The notes: generated by a model not told the origin, from the letters alone. A stretch of 64,000 nucleotides of DNA from an uncultured Alistipes sp. (GCA_910583985.1 CAJTYA010000001.1:1-64000), one strand, 5' to 3'; shown: positions 44,878 through 56,300, numbered from the stretch's first letter. Made by a program: numbers and translations.

Positions 44878-45351
44878 TGACAACTTTTTCTTCCGAAAAT
44901 CCAACCTCCTCTTTTCGAGCGACTAACAGGCGGAATCCTCCGTTCGTAACTTGTCGGCGAAGGTTTGACAACCTGTCGGGTGAATTTATCGGTTTTCCGC
45001 CCCGAAGGCTTGACAAAACGGATCGGAGAAAAGTATAGGCGGCTTCGGAAAAAATGCAAGAAAAACATTTCACCGGTTGCGGATACTCCTCTCAACAGGA
45101 AAGGAACAGCGCGAGGGATGCGGCCCGGAGACCGGAAATATTGTGAACAATGGATATCGACAGTTGTGGATAAATACGAAAACGAGGTAATCGTCAGACG
45201 ACTTCGAACGATTTGGCTGTCGATTCATTGTTTTTAGAACTTTAATTCCGATTTTTACACCTGCGTTCCGTCGAAGTTACGAACATTGTCAACGCCTATT
45301 ATTCTTATTCTTGAATCTTTTTAATTCATTAATTAAAACAGAAAAATAAAA
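44878..45351. other. candidate chromosomal replication origin (oriC)
   Basis: 474-bp gene-free gap between mrp and nadA. It has a perfect DnaA box TGTGGATAA (45165-45173, i.e. TTATCCACA on minus), two one-mismatch boxes (45142-45150 TGTGAACAA; 45253-45261 TTTTACACC), a 12/13 direct repeat GAAGGYTTGACAA (44959-44971, 45004-45016) with an inverted TTGTCAA (45286-45292), and an AT-rich tract (45297-45351, 7 G/C in 55) that could unwind. Plus-strand base composition switches from C-rich to G-rich around this point, and most flanking genes point away from it. No dnaA gene is visible nearby, which does not exclude an origin in this phylum. Part of the AT-rich tract may also be the nadA leader. Confidence 0.55.
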
Positions 45352-46308
45352 ATGACTGCCGATCATAACGACTCCGCCGCCGCGCTGGCCGAAGAGATCG
45401 CCGCGCTCAAAAAGGAGAAGAACGCCGTAATTCTCGCGCATTACTATACGCTCGCGGAGGTCCAGCAGATCGCCGATTTCACCGGCGACAGTCTGGCGCT
45501 CTCGCAGCGGGCCGCCGAGACGGACGCCCGGATCATTCTCTTCGCCGGCGTCCACTTCATGGCCGAGACGGCCAAAATCCTTTCGCCGGACAAGAAAGTG
45601 CTCCTGCCCGAACCCGAAGCCGGCTGTTCGCTCGCCGACTCCTGCCCGGCGGAGGATTTCGAACGTTTCCTGAAGGACTATCCCGATCATACGGTCGTTT
45701 CCTACGTCAATACGTCGGTGGGCGTCAAGGCGCTGACCGACATCTGCTGCACGTCGGGCAATGCCGTCGAGGTGATCGAGAGCCTCCCTCGGGACGAAAA
45801 GATCGTTTTCGCTCCGGACCGCAATCTGGGCAACTACATCAAGAGCCTCACCGGACGGCAGGACATGGTCGTGTGGGACGGCGCCTGCGGCGTACACGAG
45901 GAATTTTCGGTCGAGAAGATTCTGGAGCTCAAGAGGCTCCATCCCGAAGCCAAGGTGCTGGCCCATCCCGAATGCCGTCGGCCGGTGCTGCTCGCGGCCG
46001 ATTATATCGGCAGTACGGCCGCGCTGCTGAAATTCGCTTCGGAAGATCCGGCACGGGAATTCATCGTCGTGACCGAGGCGGGCATCCTGCACCGCATGCG
46101 GCAGGAGAATCCCGGCAAGACCTTCATCCCCGCGCCGCCGGCCGGTTCTTCCTGCGGCTGCAACAACTGCGCGTATATGAAGATGGTGACGCTCGAAAAG
46201 ATATACCGGGCGCTGCGCGACGAAAAGCCCGAAGTGCTCATCGACGAAGAGGTGCGCCGCCGGGCCGAGGGCTCCATCCGCAGGATGCTGGCCGTCCGGC
46301 GCGGCTGA
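45352..46308 (+). CDS. nadA: quinolinate synthase
   Basis: NadA of 318 residues, condensing iminoaspartate with dihydroxyacetone phosphate to quinolinate for NAD. Three domains with 'AHYYTLAEVQQIADFTGDSL' and 'FAGVHFMAETAKIL'. The [4Fe-4S] ligands can be placed at Cys133 ('CCTSGNAVE'), Cys208 ('HPEC') and Cys273 ('CGCNNCAYMKM'). nadB and nadC are not adjacent in this window. It is the first gene on the right side of the candidate origin. Confidence 0.95.
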   Translation: MTADHNDSAAALAEEIAALKKEKNAVILAHYYTLAEVQQIADFTGDSLALSQRAAETDARIILFAGVHFMAETAKILSPDKKVLLPEPEAGCSLADSCPAEDFERFLKDYPDHTVVSYVNTSVGVKALTDICCTSGNAVEVIESLPRDEKIVFAPDRNLGNYIKSLTGRQDMVVWDGACGVHEEFSVEKILELKRLHPEAKVLAHPECRRPVLLAADYIGSTAALLKFASEDPAREFIVVTEAGILHRMRQENPGKTFIPAPPAGSSCGCNNCAYMKMVTLEKIYRALRDEKPEVLIDEEVRRRAEGSIRRMLAVRRG

Positions 46309-46391
46309 TGCGCCGTCCGATCGGGCGAAAGCCTTCTCCGTGCCGTGCAACGAATATTCGAATCGCAAACATAAAAACTCAAACACAAGCA

Positions 46392-48527
46392 ATGAAAAAG
46401 ATCATGATGGCCTCTCTGGCGCTGCTGCTCGCGGTGCAGGGACTTCGGGCGGACGAGGGAATGTGGCTGCTTCCCTATCTCCAGAAGCTGAATATCAAGG
46501 ATATGAAAGCCAAAGGGTTCAAACTCTCCGCCAAAGACATCGACAACATCAACGGCGACGCCATCAAGGACGCCGTCATTATTTTCGGCAACGGCTGTAC
46601 CGGCGAGATCGTCTCGGACAGGGGATTGATTCTCACCAACCACCACTGCGGTTACGGGGCCATTCAGCAACACAGCAGCGTCGAGCACGATTATCTTAAG
46701 AACGGTTTCTGGGCCATGTCCGACGCCGAGGAGATTCCCACGCCGGGCCTCAGCGTCACCTTCATCCGCAAGATCGTCGACGTGTCGGACCGCATCCTGC
46801 CGCAGTTGAGCGATACGCTGTCCGAGGCGGCGCGCAACGAAAAGGTCGCCGAGCTGGTCGAACGGATCAAAAAGGAGACCGTCTTGGACCGTCCGACGCA
46901 GAGCATCGAGATCAAGGACTTTTTCGGCGGCAACCAATACCTGATGTTCATCCGCGAGGTGTACGGCGACGTGCGGCTGGTGGGCGCTCCTCCCTCCTCG
47001 ATCGGTAAGTTCGGCGGCGACACCGACAACTGGATGTGGCCGCGGCACACGGGCGATTTCTCCGTGTTCCGCGTCTATTCCGACAAAAACGGCGCTCCGG
47101 CCGCGTATTCGAAAGAGAACGTGCCCTATGCCGCTCCGGCGCATCTGACCGTTTCGCTCAAAGGCTACAAGCCGGGCGATTTCGCGATGATCATCGGTTT
47201 CCCCGGATCGACCGAACGCTACAAGACCTCCTACGAGATCGACTACACGCTGAACGTGGACAATCCCAACCGCATCTTCATCCGTGGCGAACGCCAGAAG
47301 CTGATGATGGAGGACATGAAGGCCAGCGACAAAATCCGCATCCAGTACGCCTCCAAATACGCGCAGTCGTCGAACTACTGGAAAAACTCGATCGGCATGA
47401 GTCGCGGCCTCAAGAAGCTCAAGGTGCGGGACAGCAAGCTCGCCACCGAAAAACGGTTCGCCGAATGGGTGAACGCCGACCCGGTCCGCAAGGAAAAATA
47501 CGGAGAGGCCCTTCCGTTGATCGAGAAGGCCGTTGCCGGGAGAGCGCCCTATCTGGGCCGTCTGCAATATTTCTCCGAAACGCTGCTGCGCGGCACCGAA
47601 ATCATTACGGCGGCCGGTACGGTGGGCTGGATGTTCAAGGACGGGAAGATCGACTCCTCGCGGCTGGATGCCGTGCGCCGCAACGTGGAGGCCTTCTATA
47701 AGAATTACAGCGAGCCGACGGACCGCAAGATCGCCAAACGGATGTTCCGCATCCTACAGGACAGCATTCCGTTGGAAGAGCTGCCTTCGACGTTCGTCGT
47801 CATCCGCGACCATTTCGGCGGGGACGCGGATGCCTATATCGACTACGTGTACGACCATTCGATGTTCTCGTCCCTCGACCGGGTCGAAGCCTTCCTGAAA
47901 TCTCCCGACGAAACCGTGCTGAAGAACGATCCGGCCGTCAAGTTGCGTCGCGAGGTGGTCAAGACGTACAACGCGCTGATCGACCCGATCAATTCGTTCA
48001 GCGAAGATTTCCTGCGCGGACACAGACTCTATATCGCCGGACTCATGGAGATGGACAAGGACAGGGTGTTCTATCCCGACGCCAACTTCACGATGCGCCT
48101 GACCTACGGACAGGTGCTTCCCTACGATCCGCAGGATGCCGTAAGCTACGATTACTACACCACGCTCGACGGCGTGATCGCCAAGGAGGACCCCGAAAAC
48201 GCCTATGAGTTCACCGTGCCCGAAAAGCTCAAGGAACTGCACCGGACGAAAGACTACGGTCCCTATGCCGAGAAAGGCGAGCTGCACGTGGGCTTCATCA
48301 GCAACAACGACATCACGGGCGGCAATTCGGGCAGCCCGGTGATGAATGCCAAGGGGCAGCTCATCGGGCTGGCCTTCGACGGAAACTGGGAGGCCATGAG
48401 CGGCGACATCGCTTTCGAACCCGCTCTGCAGCGCACCATCAGCGTGGATATCCGCTACGTGCTGTTCATCATCGACAAATATGCCGGCGACAAACGCCTC
48501 ATCGATGAAATGACGATCGTCCGATAG
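46392..48527 (+). CDS. S46 family dipeptidyl-peptidase (DPP7/DPP11 type)
   Basis: Periplasmic serine exopeptidase of 711 residues, matching the length of P. gingivalis DPP7. It releases dipeptides from N-termini of oligopeptides. Signal peptide about 1-20, mature start near 'DEGMWLLPYL'. Chymotrypsin-like triad: His85 in 'TNHHCGYGA', Asp222 in 'PRHTGDFS', Ser648 in 'GGNSGSPV'. Whether it prefers hydrophobic (DPP7) or acidic (DPP11) residues cannot be settled by eye. With the prolyl oligopeptidase it indicates peptide feeding. A strong terminator follows. Confidence 0.95.
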   Translation: MKKIMMASLALLLAVQGLRADEGMWLLPYLQKLNIKDMKAKGFKLSAKDIDNINGDAIKDAVIIFGNGCTGEIVSDRGLILTNHHCGYGAIQQHSSVEHDYLKNGFWAMSDAEEIPTPGLSVTFIRKIVDVSDRILPQLSDTLSEAARNEKVAELVERIKKETVLDRPTQSIEIKDFFGGNQYLMFIREVYGDVRLVGAPPSSIGKFGGDTDNWMWPRHTGDFSVFRVYSDKNGAPAAYSKENVPYAAPAHLTVSLKGYKPGDFAMIIGFPGSTERYKTSYEIDYTLNVDNPNRIFIRGERQKLMMEDMKASDKIRIQYASKYAQSSNYWKNSIGMSRGLKKLKVRDSKLATEKRFAEWVNADPVRKEKYGEALPLIEKAVAGRAPYLGRLQYFSETLLRGTEIITAAGTVGWMFKDGKIDSSRLDAVRRNVEAFYKNYSEPTDRKIAKRMFRILQDSIPLEELPSTFVVIRDHFGGDADAYIDYVYDHSMFSSLDRVEAFLKSPDETVLKNDPAVKLRREVVKTYNALIDPINSFSEDFLRGHRLYIAGLMEMDKDRVFYPDANFTMRLTYGQVLPYDPQDAVSYDYYTTLDGVIAKEDPENAYEFTVPEKLKELHRTKDYGPYAEKGELHVGFISNNDITGGNSGSPVMNAKGQLIGLAFDGNWEAMSGDIAFEPALQRTISVDIRYVLFIIDKYAGDKRLIDEMTIVR

Positions 48528-48547
48528 CGTGCGTCGCATACGCTTCG

Positions 48548-48590
48548 AAAGGGCCCGGACCGACCTCGTCCGGGCCCTTTCCATTTTTTC
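48548..48590 (+). terminator. terminator after the S46 peptidase
   Basis: Perfect 13-bp stem AAAGGGCCCGGAC (48548-48560) / GTCCGGGCCCTTT (48568-48580), 7-base loop, then CCATTTTTTC. Confidence 0.9.
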
Positions 48591-48624
48591 CCCGCCGGCG
48601 GGAAGAATTAAGGAAAAATAACGT

Positions 48625-48632
48625 TATTTTTG
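48625..48632 (+). promoter_or_regulatory. -7 box for glnS
   Basis: TATTTTTG in an AT-rich stretch, 78 bases before the glnS ATG and just after the preceding terminator. The -33 element is not obvious. Confidence 0.4.
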
Positions 48633-48709
48633 CGCTGTATTGAGTTTTCGGCCCTTCGCCGGACGGAGAGGTTCCCCGGCGGGAAGGCATGATTTTATAT
48701 TCGCACGTT

Positions 48710-50395
<1,686 letters not shown>

Positions 50396-50471
50396 CCTTA
50401 TCGCGCGGTTTCCCGTCGCAGGCGGAAAACCTGTCCGTGAAAAATTCTCCGGAAAGCCGGAGCGCAAACGA

Positions 50472-51152
50472 ATGGATGTATTGAAAAAGTTCTTTTTCGT
50501 GTGGTTGTCGTGCGCGGCGGTGTCGCTCGGATCGTTGTGCGCGCAATCCGCCGACGAGCCCCGCATCATCGTCACGACGCCGGGCTATGCGAATATCTAC
50601 CGTTACTCCGTCGAGACGTTCGCCCAGAAGGCCGCGTCCGATTTCAAGATTGAGAACGTGTCGGCCGTTTGCGAGGAGACGGCCGAGGGAGGTTCCCGCG
50701 TCCGGCTGCGCATCGGGCCGAGGGAGTTTCTTTTCGCGACGGATTCCATCTGTCCCTTCGTCCGGTTGCAGTACGACCGCAATCGGCGTCAGTTCAAAGG
50801 GTTGGGATTCAACTATATCGACCGGGAGGGCGTCTGTTACCGCGCACCGGTGTTCAAGGATACGGACATCGCTACTCTGCCCGAACGGTGGCAGCCGCAG
50901 ATCGAAAGACTGATTACCGACCGCAGCCTGCTCGACGCCGACCGGCCGACCGTGTTTCTCATTGAGGCGGACATCGACGAGGAAGGCATCGTCCGGCGTA
51001 TCGCGGAGCTGAACGGCGCGCTGAAGCAGTATTCGCAGGTGTTTATCGACAAGATATACGATCTGGCCGTGCGCGGGTGGCAGCCAGCCACCAAAGACGG
51101 CGTTCCGGTCCGCACGGTCGTCCAGTTCCGTTTCGTACTGAATAGAAACTGA
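50472..51152 (+). CDS. exported protein with a TonB C-terminal-like domain
   Basis: Exported protein of 226 residues: signal peptide (about 1-24, 'LGSLCAQS'), a middle region without recognised motifs, and a C-terminal segment that looks like the TonB C-terminal fold. Markers are 'VFLIEADIDEEGIVRRIAEL' followed by 'DLAVRGWQPATKDGVPVRT' and 'VVQFRFVL', the W-x-P-a...G-x-P-V pattern. It has no membrane anchor or Pro-rich stalk, so it cannot act as a normal energy transducer. Such free TonB-C modules occur in Bacteroidetes without a known role. It follows glnS by 76 bases and may share its transcript. Confidence 0.6.
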   Translation: MDVLKKFFFVWLSCAAVSLGSLCAQSADEPRIIVTTPGYANIYRYSVETFAQKAASDFKIENVSAVCEETAEGGSRVRLRIGPREFLFATDSICPFVRLQYDRNRRQFKGLGFNYIDREGVCYRAPVFKDTDIATLPERWQPQIERLITDRSLLDADRPTVFLIEADIDEEGIVRRIAELNGALKQYSQVFIDKIYDLAVRGWQPATKDGVPVRTVVQFRFVLNRN

Positions 51153-51812
51153 CCGGCCGCCGTTTCGGTCGTGGTGCCGGCGTGCTCTTTCGGAACCGGC
51201 GGTTTTATCCGGTTCCATGTCCTCGGCGAGTGTTTGTCAATGCGGAACGAACGTATTCTCCGGCCGCCGTTTCCGGGACGGTACCCCCGCAATCCGGTAG
51301 GAGACTCCGTGCGGAGGATGCGAGAAGTCTGGATGCCGGCAATTCCGCACGGGGTGCCGGCAGTTCGGTGTCGTCCGGCCATGCGTTTTCCTGTCTCTTT
51401 GAGGACCGGAGCGTCGTATCGGGTAACCGACTCCATTCGAGGGCCGATTTTCTCCTTTCTCTTCGTATTTTCCGGGGTGTCGAAGCATGCCAAGGGGCGA
51501 CATATATTGAGCTCGCCCGGACCGGAATTCCGATTTTTTTCGATGCTTCGGTTTCTGCGGTCCGGCCTTTTTGGAAAGGACCGGACGATTCTCTGAAAAC
51601 CGTACTTTTTTCGGGCCGCCGAGACGGACGCCTGCGCGTCGGGCAACCGCCGGGACGCCCGGCGTTCGCCCGAATCTGCATATTCTCCCGAAAGCGGACT
51701 TTATTATTTCATTATCTTTGTGTCTTGGGGCCCGCTGAGAAACGTCTCCGACCGGGCCGGCGAAATAAAAGGGAAAAGAATGAGATAACGATAATCGACA
51801 TATTGTATCAAC
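51153..51812. other. 660-bp gene-free stretch upstream of the structured RNA
   Basis: No supportable gene; long frames here are Arg/Gly/Ser-rich shadows. At 51713-51720 there is a -7 box TATCTTTG. Just after it a stable hairpin can form: GGCCCG (51729-51734) with CGGGCC (51753-51758), enclosing GAGA/TCTC. This could be the 5' end of a transcript that includes the rod at 51813-51979. Confidence 0.45.
51713..51720 (+). promoter_or_regulatory. -7 box upstream of the structured RNA
   Basis: TATCTTTG fits the Bacteroidetes -7 consensus. No ideal -33 TTTG. A start about 51727 would give an RNA of roughly 250 bases ending at the T-run 51974-51979. Confidence 0.4.
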
Positions 51813-51979
51813 AGCGTTTGCTATTATTCGATATACTCTGAAAATTTGGCGATTAGATGATGTATAGGCACGAATAAGTTCGGTGAACGCCTACGCTGAA
51901 GCGTGGGTGGAACTTATCGTCTATACGGGTCACGCCAAATACCTCAGAGTTTGATAAGGGAAGTCCGCGCTTCTTTTTT
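51813..51979 (+). ncRNA. candidate rod-shaped structured RNA (6S-like shape)
   Basis: Nested inverted repeats predict one long bulged rod. Outer to inner: AGCGT/GCGCT (51813-51817 with 51967-51971), TTATT/GATAA (51824-51828/51953-51957), ACTCTG/CAGAGT (51835-51840/51945-51950), ATTTGGCG/CGCCAAAT (51844-51851/51933-51940), GTATAG/CTATAC (51862-51867/51921-51926), ATAAGTTC/GAACTTAT (51874-51881/51910-51917), CCTACGC/GCGTGGG (51890-51896/51901-51907) with loop TGAA. Some pairs are G.U, which favours RNA on this strand. Six T follow at 51974-51979. Length and shape recall 6S RNA, but I recognise no conserved 6S sequence. It could instead be a leader of the PAP2 gene 71 bases downstream. Confidence 0.5.
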
Positions 51980-52050
51980 GTCGTGCTCGGAGGTATTTGT
52001 CCATCGTACCCGTATGATCGAACGATAGTCCGCGCGCAAAAAAAGCGTAG

Positions 52051-52842
52051 ATGAAAAGCGAGCTTTTCGTAAGAGGAAGCCTGTCCGCGATAGGTTTTCT
52101 CATGGGGTGCATGGTGTCCGTACATGCGCAATGCACGACGACGGACAGCGTGTCCCGCACTTCGCCGCGAAGTGTTTTCCGGGACGACACGCACCGGTTG
52201 CGGTTCAGGGAAGTATGGGTACCGGCGGCCGTCGTGGGAGTTTCGGCCCTGTGCGTCGACAACGGGTGGCTGAAGGCACGCAGGGAAGAGGTGCAGAACG
52301 CCCTCTCGGCCGGAGGGAGAAACAAGTTCGGGGCGGACGATTACATCCAGTATGCCCCGATGGCAGCCGTATACGCGCTGAACCTGTCGGGTCTGAAGGG
52401 AAAACATGCGTTCAGGGACCGGACGATCGTTCTGGCGATGTCGTATGCCGCGATGGGGATTCTCGTCAACACGATGAAGTTTTCGTTCCGCGAAAAGAGG
52501 CCCGACAGCGGTTCTCGCAACTCGTTTCCTTCGGGACATACCGCCACGGCGTTCATGGGAGCGGAGTTTCTCCGCAGGGAATACAGGGACGTTTCGCCTT
52601 GGATCGGTTATGCCGGCTATGCCGTGGCGGCCGCTACGGGTTATCTGAGGATATACAACGACCGGCATTATCTCAACGACGTCGTCGCCGGAGCCTGTAT
52701 CGGCATTGTGAGCACGAAACTCGCCTACTGGCTGTACCCGAAATGTTTCCGCAAAGCCGCATGCCGCGACCGGATCGACGTGGCCGGAATGCCGTGCTAT
52801 GCCGAGGGAACGTTCGGTTTGGGCGTGTCCGTTCTTTTTTGA
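52051..52842 (+). CDS. PAP2 family phosphatase with signal peptide
   Basis: Membrane phosphatase of 263 residues with an N-terminal signal (about 1-27, 'VSVHAQ'). PAP2 motifs: 'KFSFREKRP' (K-x6-RP), 'FPSGHTAT' (PSGH) and 'RIYNDRHYLND' (R-x5-H-x3-D). It differs from the PAP2 protein at 2.0-2.6 kb by the canonical PSGH and the long N-terminal extension. Likely a lipid or lipid-A phosphatase at the periplasmic face; substrate unknown. The structured RNA candidate lies just upstream. Confidence 0.88.
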   Translation: MKSELFVRGSLSAIGFLMGCMVSVHAQCTTTDSVSRTSPRSVFRDDTHRLRFREVWVPAAVVGVSALCVDNGWLKARREEVQNALSAGGRNKFGADDYIQYAPMAAVYALNLSGLKGKHAFRDRTIVLAMSYAAMGILVNTMKFSFREKRPDSGSRNSFPSGHTATAFMGAEFLRREYRDVSPWIGYAGYAVAAATGYLRIYNDRHYLNDVVAGACIGIVSTKLAYWLYPKCFRKAACRDRIDVAGMPCYAEGTFGLGVSVLF

Positions 52843-53301
52843 TTTCGCTCAGCACAGAAAGATGCCGGAGGGGTGCTCCGGTCGGCTTCGTGCGTCGTCG
52901 GTTCAGGTAATATCTTTTTCGGAGCGATTCGTATTTCGACAGCGGCTGTCACCGCAGCGAATAGGCGGCGAATCCGGACTTCTTTTCGGTTCTCCGGTAT
53001 TCGGGTAGGCGAAGGCCGTTCCGTTTCCGATTCGGAGCTCCGAAGGGGCGTTTCGGGCCCGGTTACGCGGCGGACGATTCCGGTCGAAACGTTTCTCGGC
53101 GGAAGGAAGCTGCCGCTCGGCCGGTTCGTCGGGTCCATGCCGCGTTCGAAGCCGCCCCCGGACGATAGGAATCGCAGTTGCATGTTTCTTTTTACCCTGC
53201 AAACGATCGGCGGAAGGAGTCCGACGTAAGAAGGTTTCGGGGGCGCAGCGCCGGACGGAGGAAACGACGACCGCGGTTTCCGCGGACGACGCGGATACGA
53301 T
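52843..53301. other. gene-free stretch between converging PAP2 and PFOR genes
   Basis: About 460 bases, G-rich on the plus strand. Frames are open on both strands but Arg/Pro-rich and unlike proteins. Nothing beyond the shared terminator at its right edge. Confidence 0.45.
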
Positions 53302-53347
53302 ATGAAAAAAGAACGACCGACTTACCAGTCGGTCGTTCTTTTTTCAT
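53302..53347. terminator. bidirectional terminator, 21-bp perfect stem
   Basis: Inverted repeat arms 53302-53322 and 53327-53347 with loop TACC. Six A begin one side and six T end the other, so it works in both directions: it ends the minus-strand PFOR gene and would also stop the plus-strand PAP2 transcript. Confidence 0.92.
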
Positions 53348-53366
53348 GCGTTTCGGAGTGTTGCCG

Positions 53367-56300
53367 TTACTCTTCGGTCGCGGAGTAGTTCATCGCGGCG
53401 AAACGTTTGTAGGTTCCGTAACGCCACTGGGCGTTGGCCTGCGAAGCGGCGAACAGTTCTTCGGCTTCGGCCGGGAAGGCTTTGAGCAGCGAGGTGTAGC
53501 GCACTTCGCGGTGGATGAATTCCTGGAATTTGCTCCAGTCCGGTTCTTTCGAATCGAGCGAGAACGGATTCTTGCCCTGTTCGATCAACGTCGGGTTGAA
53601 GCGCCACAGATGCCAGTAACCCGATTCCACGGCCCGTTTTTCGGTCAGTTGCGACTGCCCCATACCGCCCTTGATGCCGTGGTTGATACACGGAGCGTAG
53701 GCGATGATGAGCGACGGACCGTCGTAGGCTTCGGCTTCGCGGAGCGCCTGCAGGTATTGGTTGTGGTTGGCTCCCATGGCCACCTGAGCGACATAGATGT
53801 AGCCGTAGGTCATGGCCATTGCGCCGAGGTCTTTCTTGCGGACCCTCTTGCCGGCCGTAGCGAACTTGGCGACGGCGCCGATGGGGGTACTTTTCGAAGA
53901 CTGACCGCCCGTGTTGGAGTAAACCTCCGTATCGAGCACGAGGATGTTGACGTTCTGACCCGATGCGATGACGTGGTCCAGACCGCCGAATCCGATGTCG
54001 TAGGCCCATCCGTCGCCACCGAAGATCCAGAGCGACTTTTTGACCAGATATTGCTTGAGCGACAGAATTTCCTTGCATACGTCGCATCCGCAGGCTTCCA
54101 TCATCGGGACGATGCGTGCGGCGATCTCTTCCGTAGCGGCGGCATCGTTTTTCTTCTCGATCCATTCGCCCATTACAGCCTTCAGGTCGGCGGGACAACT
54201 GTCGCCGGCGATGGCGTCCTGCATGAGCAGGGCGACTCTTTCGCGCATCTTTTCGACCCCGCTGTGAATACCCAGACCGAATTCGGCGTTGTCTTCGAAC
54301 AGCGAGTTGGCCCATGCGGGACCCTGTCCCTTGGCGTTGGTGCAGTAGGGCGACGAAGGAGCCGATCCGCCGTAGATGGACGAACATCCCGTGGCGTTGG
54401 CGATAATCATCCGGTGACCGAACAACTGCGTGATGGCCTTGATGTAAGGCGTCTCGCCGCAACCCGCGCAGGCGCCGGAGAATTCGAATAGAGGCTGGGA
54501 GAACTGGCTGTTCTTGACGGTCTTGGTCTTGTCGACCACGGTGTCCTTGTAACCCACCTTCCCGTGCATGTATTCCCAACGGGCGGCTTCGCCCTTTTCG
54601 AGCTGGCTTTCGAGCGGCTTCATCACGAGGGCCTTGGTCGGGGCGGGGCAGATGTTGGCGCAGTTGCTGCAACCCGTACAGTCGAGCGGAGAGACCTGAA
54701 TCTTGAACCGGTAGGCTTTCGTGGCACCCGCGCCCTGAATCGTCACGGTTCCTTCGGGAGCCGCGGCCGCTTCCTCTTCGGTGAGCAGGAACGGACGGAT
54801 GGCTGCGTGGGGGCAGACATAGGCGCACTGGTTGCACTGAATACAGTTTTCGCTCTGCCATTCGGGTACGCTGACGGCGATGCCGCGTTTTTCATAGCGC
54901 GAGGTACCGGCATCCCACGTACCGTCTTCGCGGCCGTTGAACGCGCTCACGGGCAGGTCGTCGCCGCGCAGCGAGTTGATCGGTTCGACGATCTTGTGGA
55001 TGAATTCGGGGACGTCGTTCACGGGTGCGGGCCGTACCTCGATCGAGGCCCACTGGGCGGGTACTTCCACCTTGACGACATCGCCTCCCTTTTCGACGGC
55101 GGCGTAGTTCATGTTCACGATGTCCTCGCCCTTCTTGCCGTAGGATTTGTAGATGGCTTTCTTCATCTCCTCCTTGGCCGTGTCGTAGGGAATCACGCCG
55201 GACACCTTGAAGAACGCGCTCTGCATGATCGTGTTGGTACGGTTGCCCAATCCGATTTCGGCCGCGATTTTCGTCGCGTTGATGATGTAGAAGGAAATGC
55301 GGTGCTCGGCCATGTACTTCTTCATGTCGTCGGGCAGATGCTTCTTGGTCGTCTCTTCGTCCCATACGCTGTTGAGCAGGAACGTACCTCCGTCCTTGAG
55401 CCCTTTGAGCAGGTCGTATTTGCCCAGATAGGACGGCACGTGGCAGGCCACGAAGTCGGGCGTGTTGACCAGATAGGGCGAACGGATCGGCGTGTCGCCG
55501 AAACGCAGGTGCGAGGAGGTGTAACCGCCCGATTTCTTGGAGTCGTAGGAGAAATAGGCCTGACAGTATTTGTCGGTCGAGTTGCCGATGATCTTGATCG
55601 AGTTTTTGTTGGCGCCCACCGTACCGTCGGCGCCCAGACCGATGAAGCGGGCTTCGAACGTACCGGCGTTTTCGAGGTGCAGTTCTTCGCCTACGGGCAG
55701 CGAGGTGAACGTCACGTCGTCGACGATACCCACCGTGAAGTGGTTTTTCGGTTCGGCGGCTTTCAGATTCTCGTACACGGCGAGCATCTGGGCCGGCGTG
55801 GTGTCCTTGGACGAAAGACCGTAACGGCCGCCCACGACGACGGGAGCGTTTTCCATGCCGTAGAGCACGTCCTTGACGTCCAGATAGAGCGGTTCGCCGT
55901 TGGCGCCGGGTTCTTTGGTGCGGTCCAGCACGCAGATCCGTTTGACGGAGGCGGGCAGCACTTCCAGCAGGTATTTCGGCGAGAAGGGACGGTAAAGGTG
56001 TACGGTGATCAGACCGGCTTTTTCACCGCGGGAACGCATGTAGTCGATCGTTTCCTTGAGCGTTTCGCAGACGGAACCCATCGCCACGACGATGTTTTCG
56101 GCATCCGGATCGCCGTAATAGGTGAACGGCTTGTATTCGCGGCCGGTGATGCGGCTGATGCTGCGCATGGCGTCGGCCACCAGATCGGGAATCGCGTCGT
56201 AGAACTTGTTCGACGCCTCGCGGGTCTGGAAATAGATGTCGGGGTTCTGGGCCGTGCCGCGCGTGACCGGATTTTCGGGGTTGAGGGCGCGGGCGCGGAA

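Noticed and set aside
51182..51841. 219-residue plus-strand frame in the gap after the TonB-C-like gene
   Set aside because: Arg/Ser/Gly-rich with no motif or homology pattern; it also overlaps minus-strand frames of equal quality.
51813..51979. Reading the nested inverted repeats as a transposon end or integron site
   Set aside because: Arms contain bulges and G.U pairs, no flanking target duplication or transposase is present, and a T-run follows on one side, which fits RNA better.
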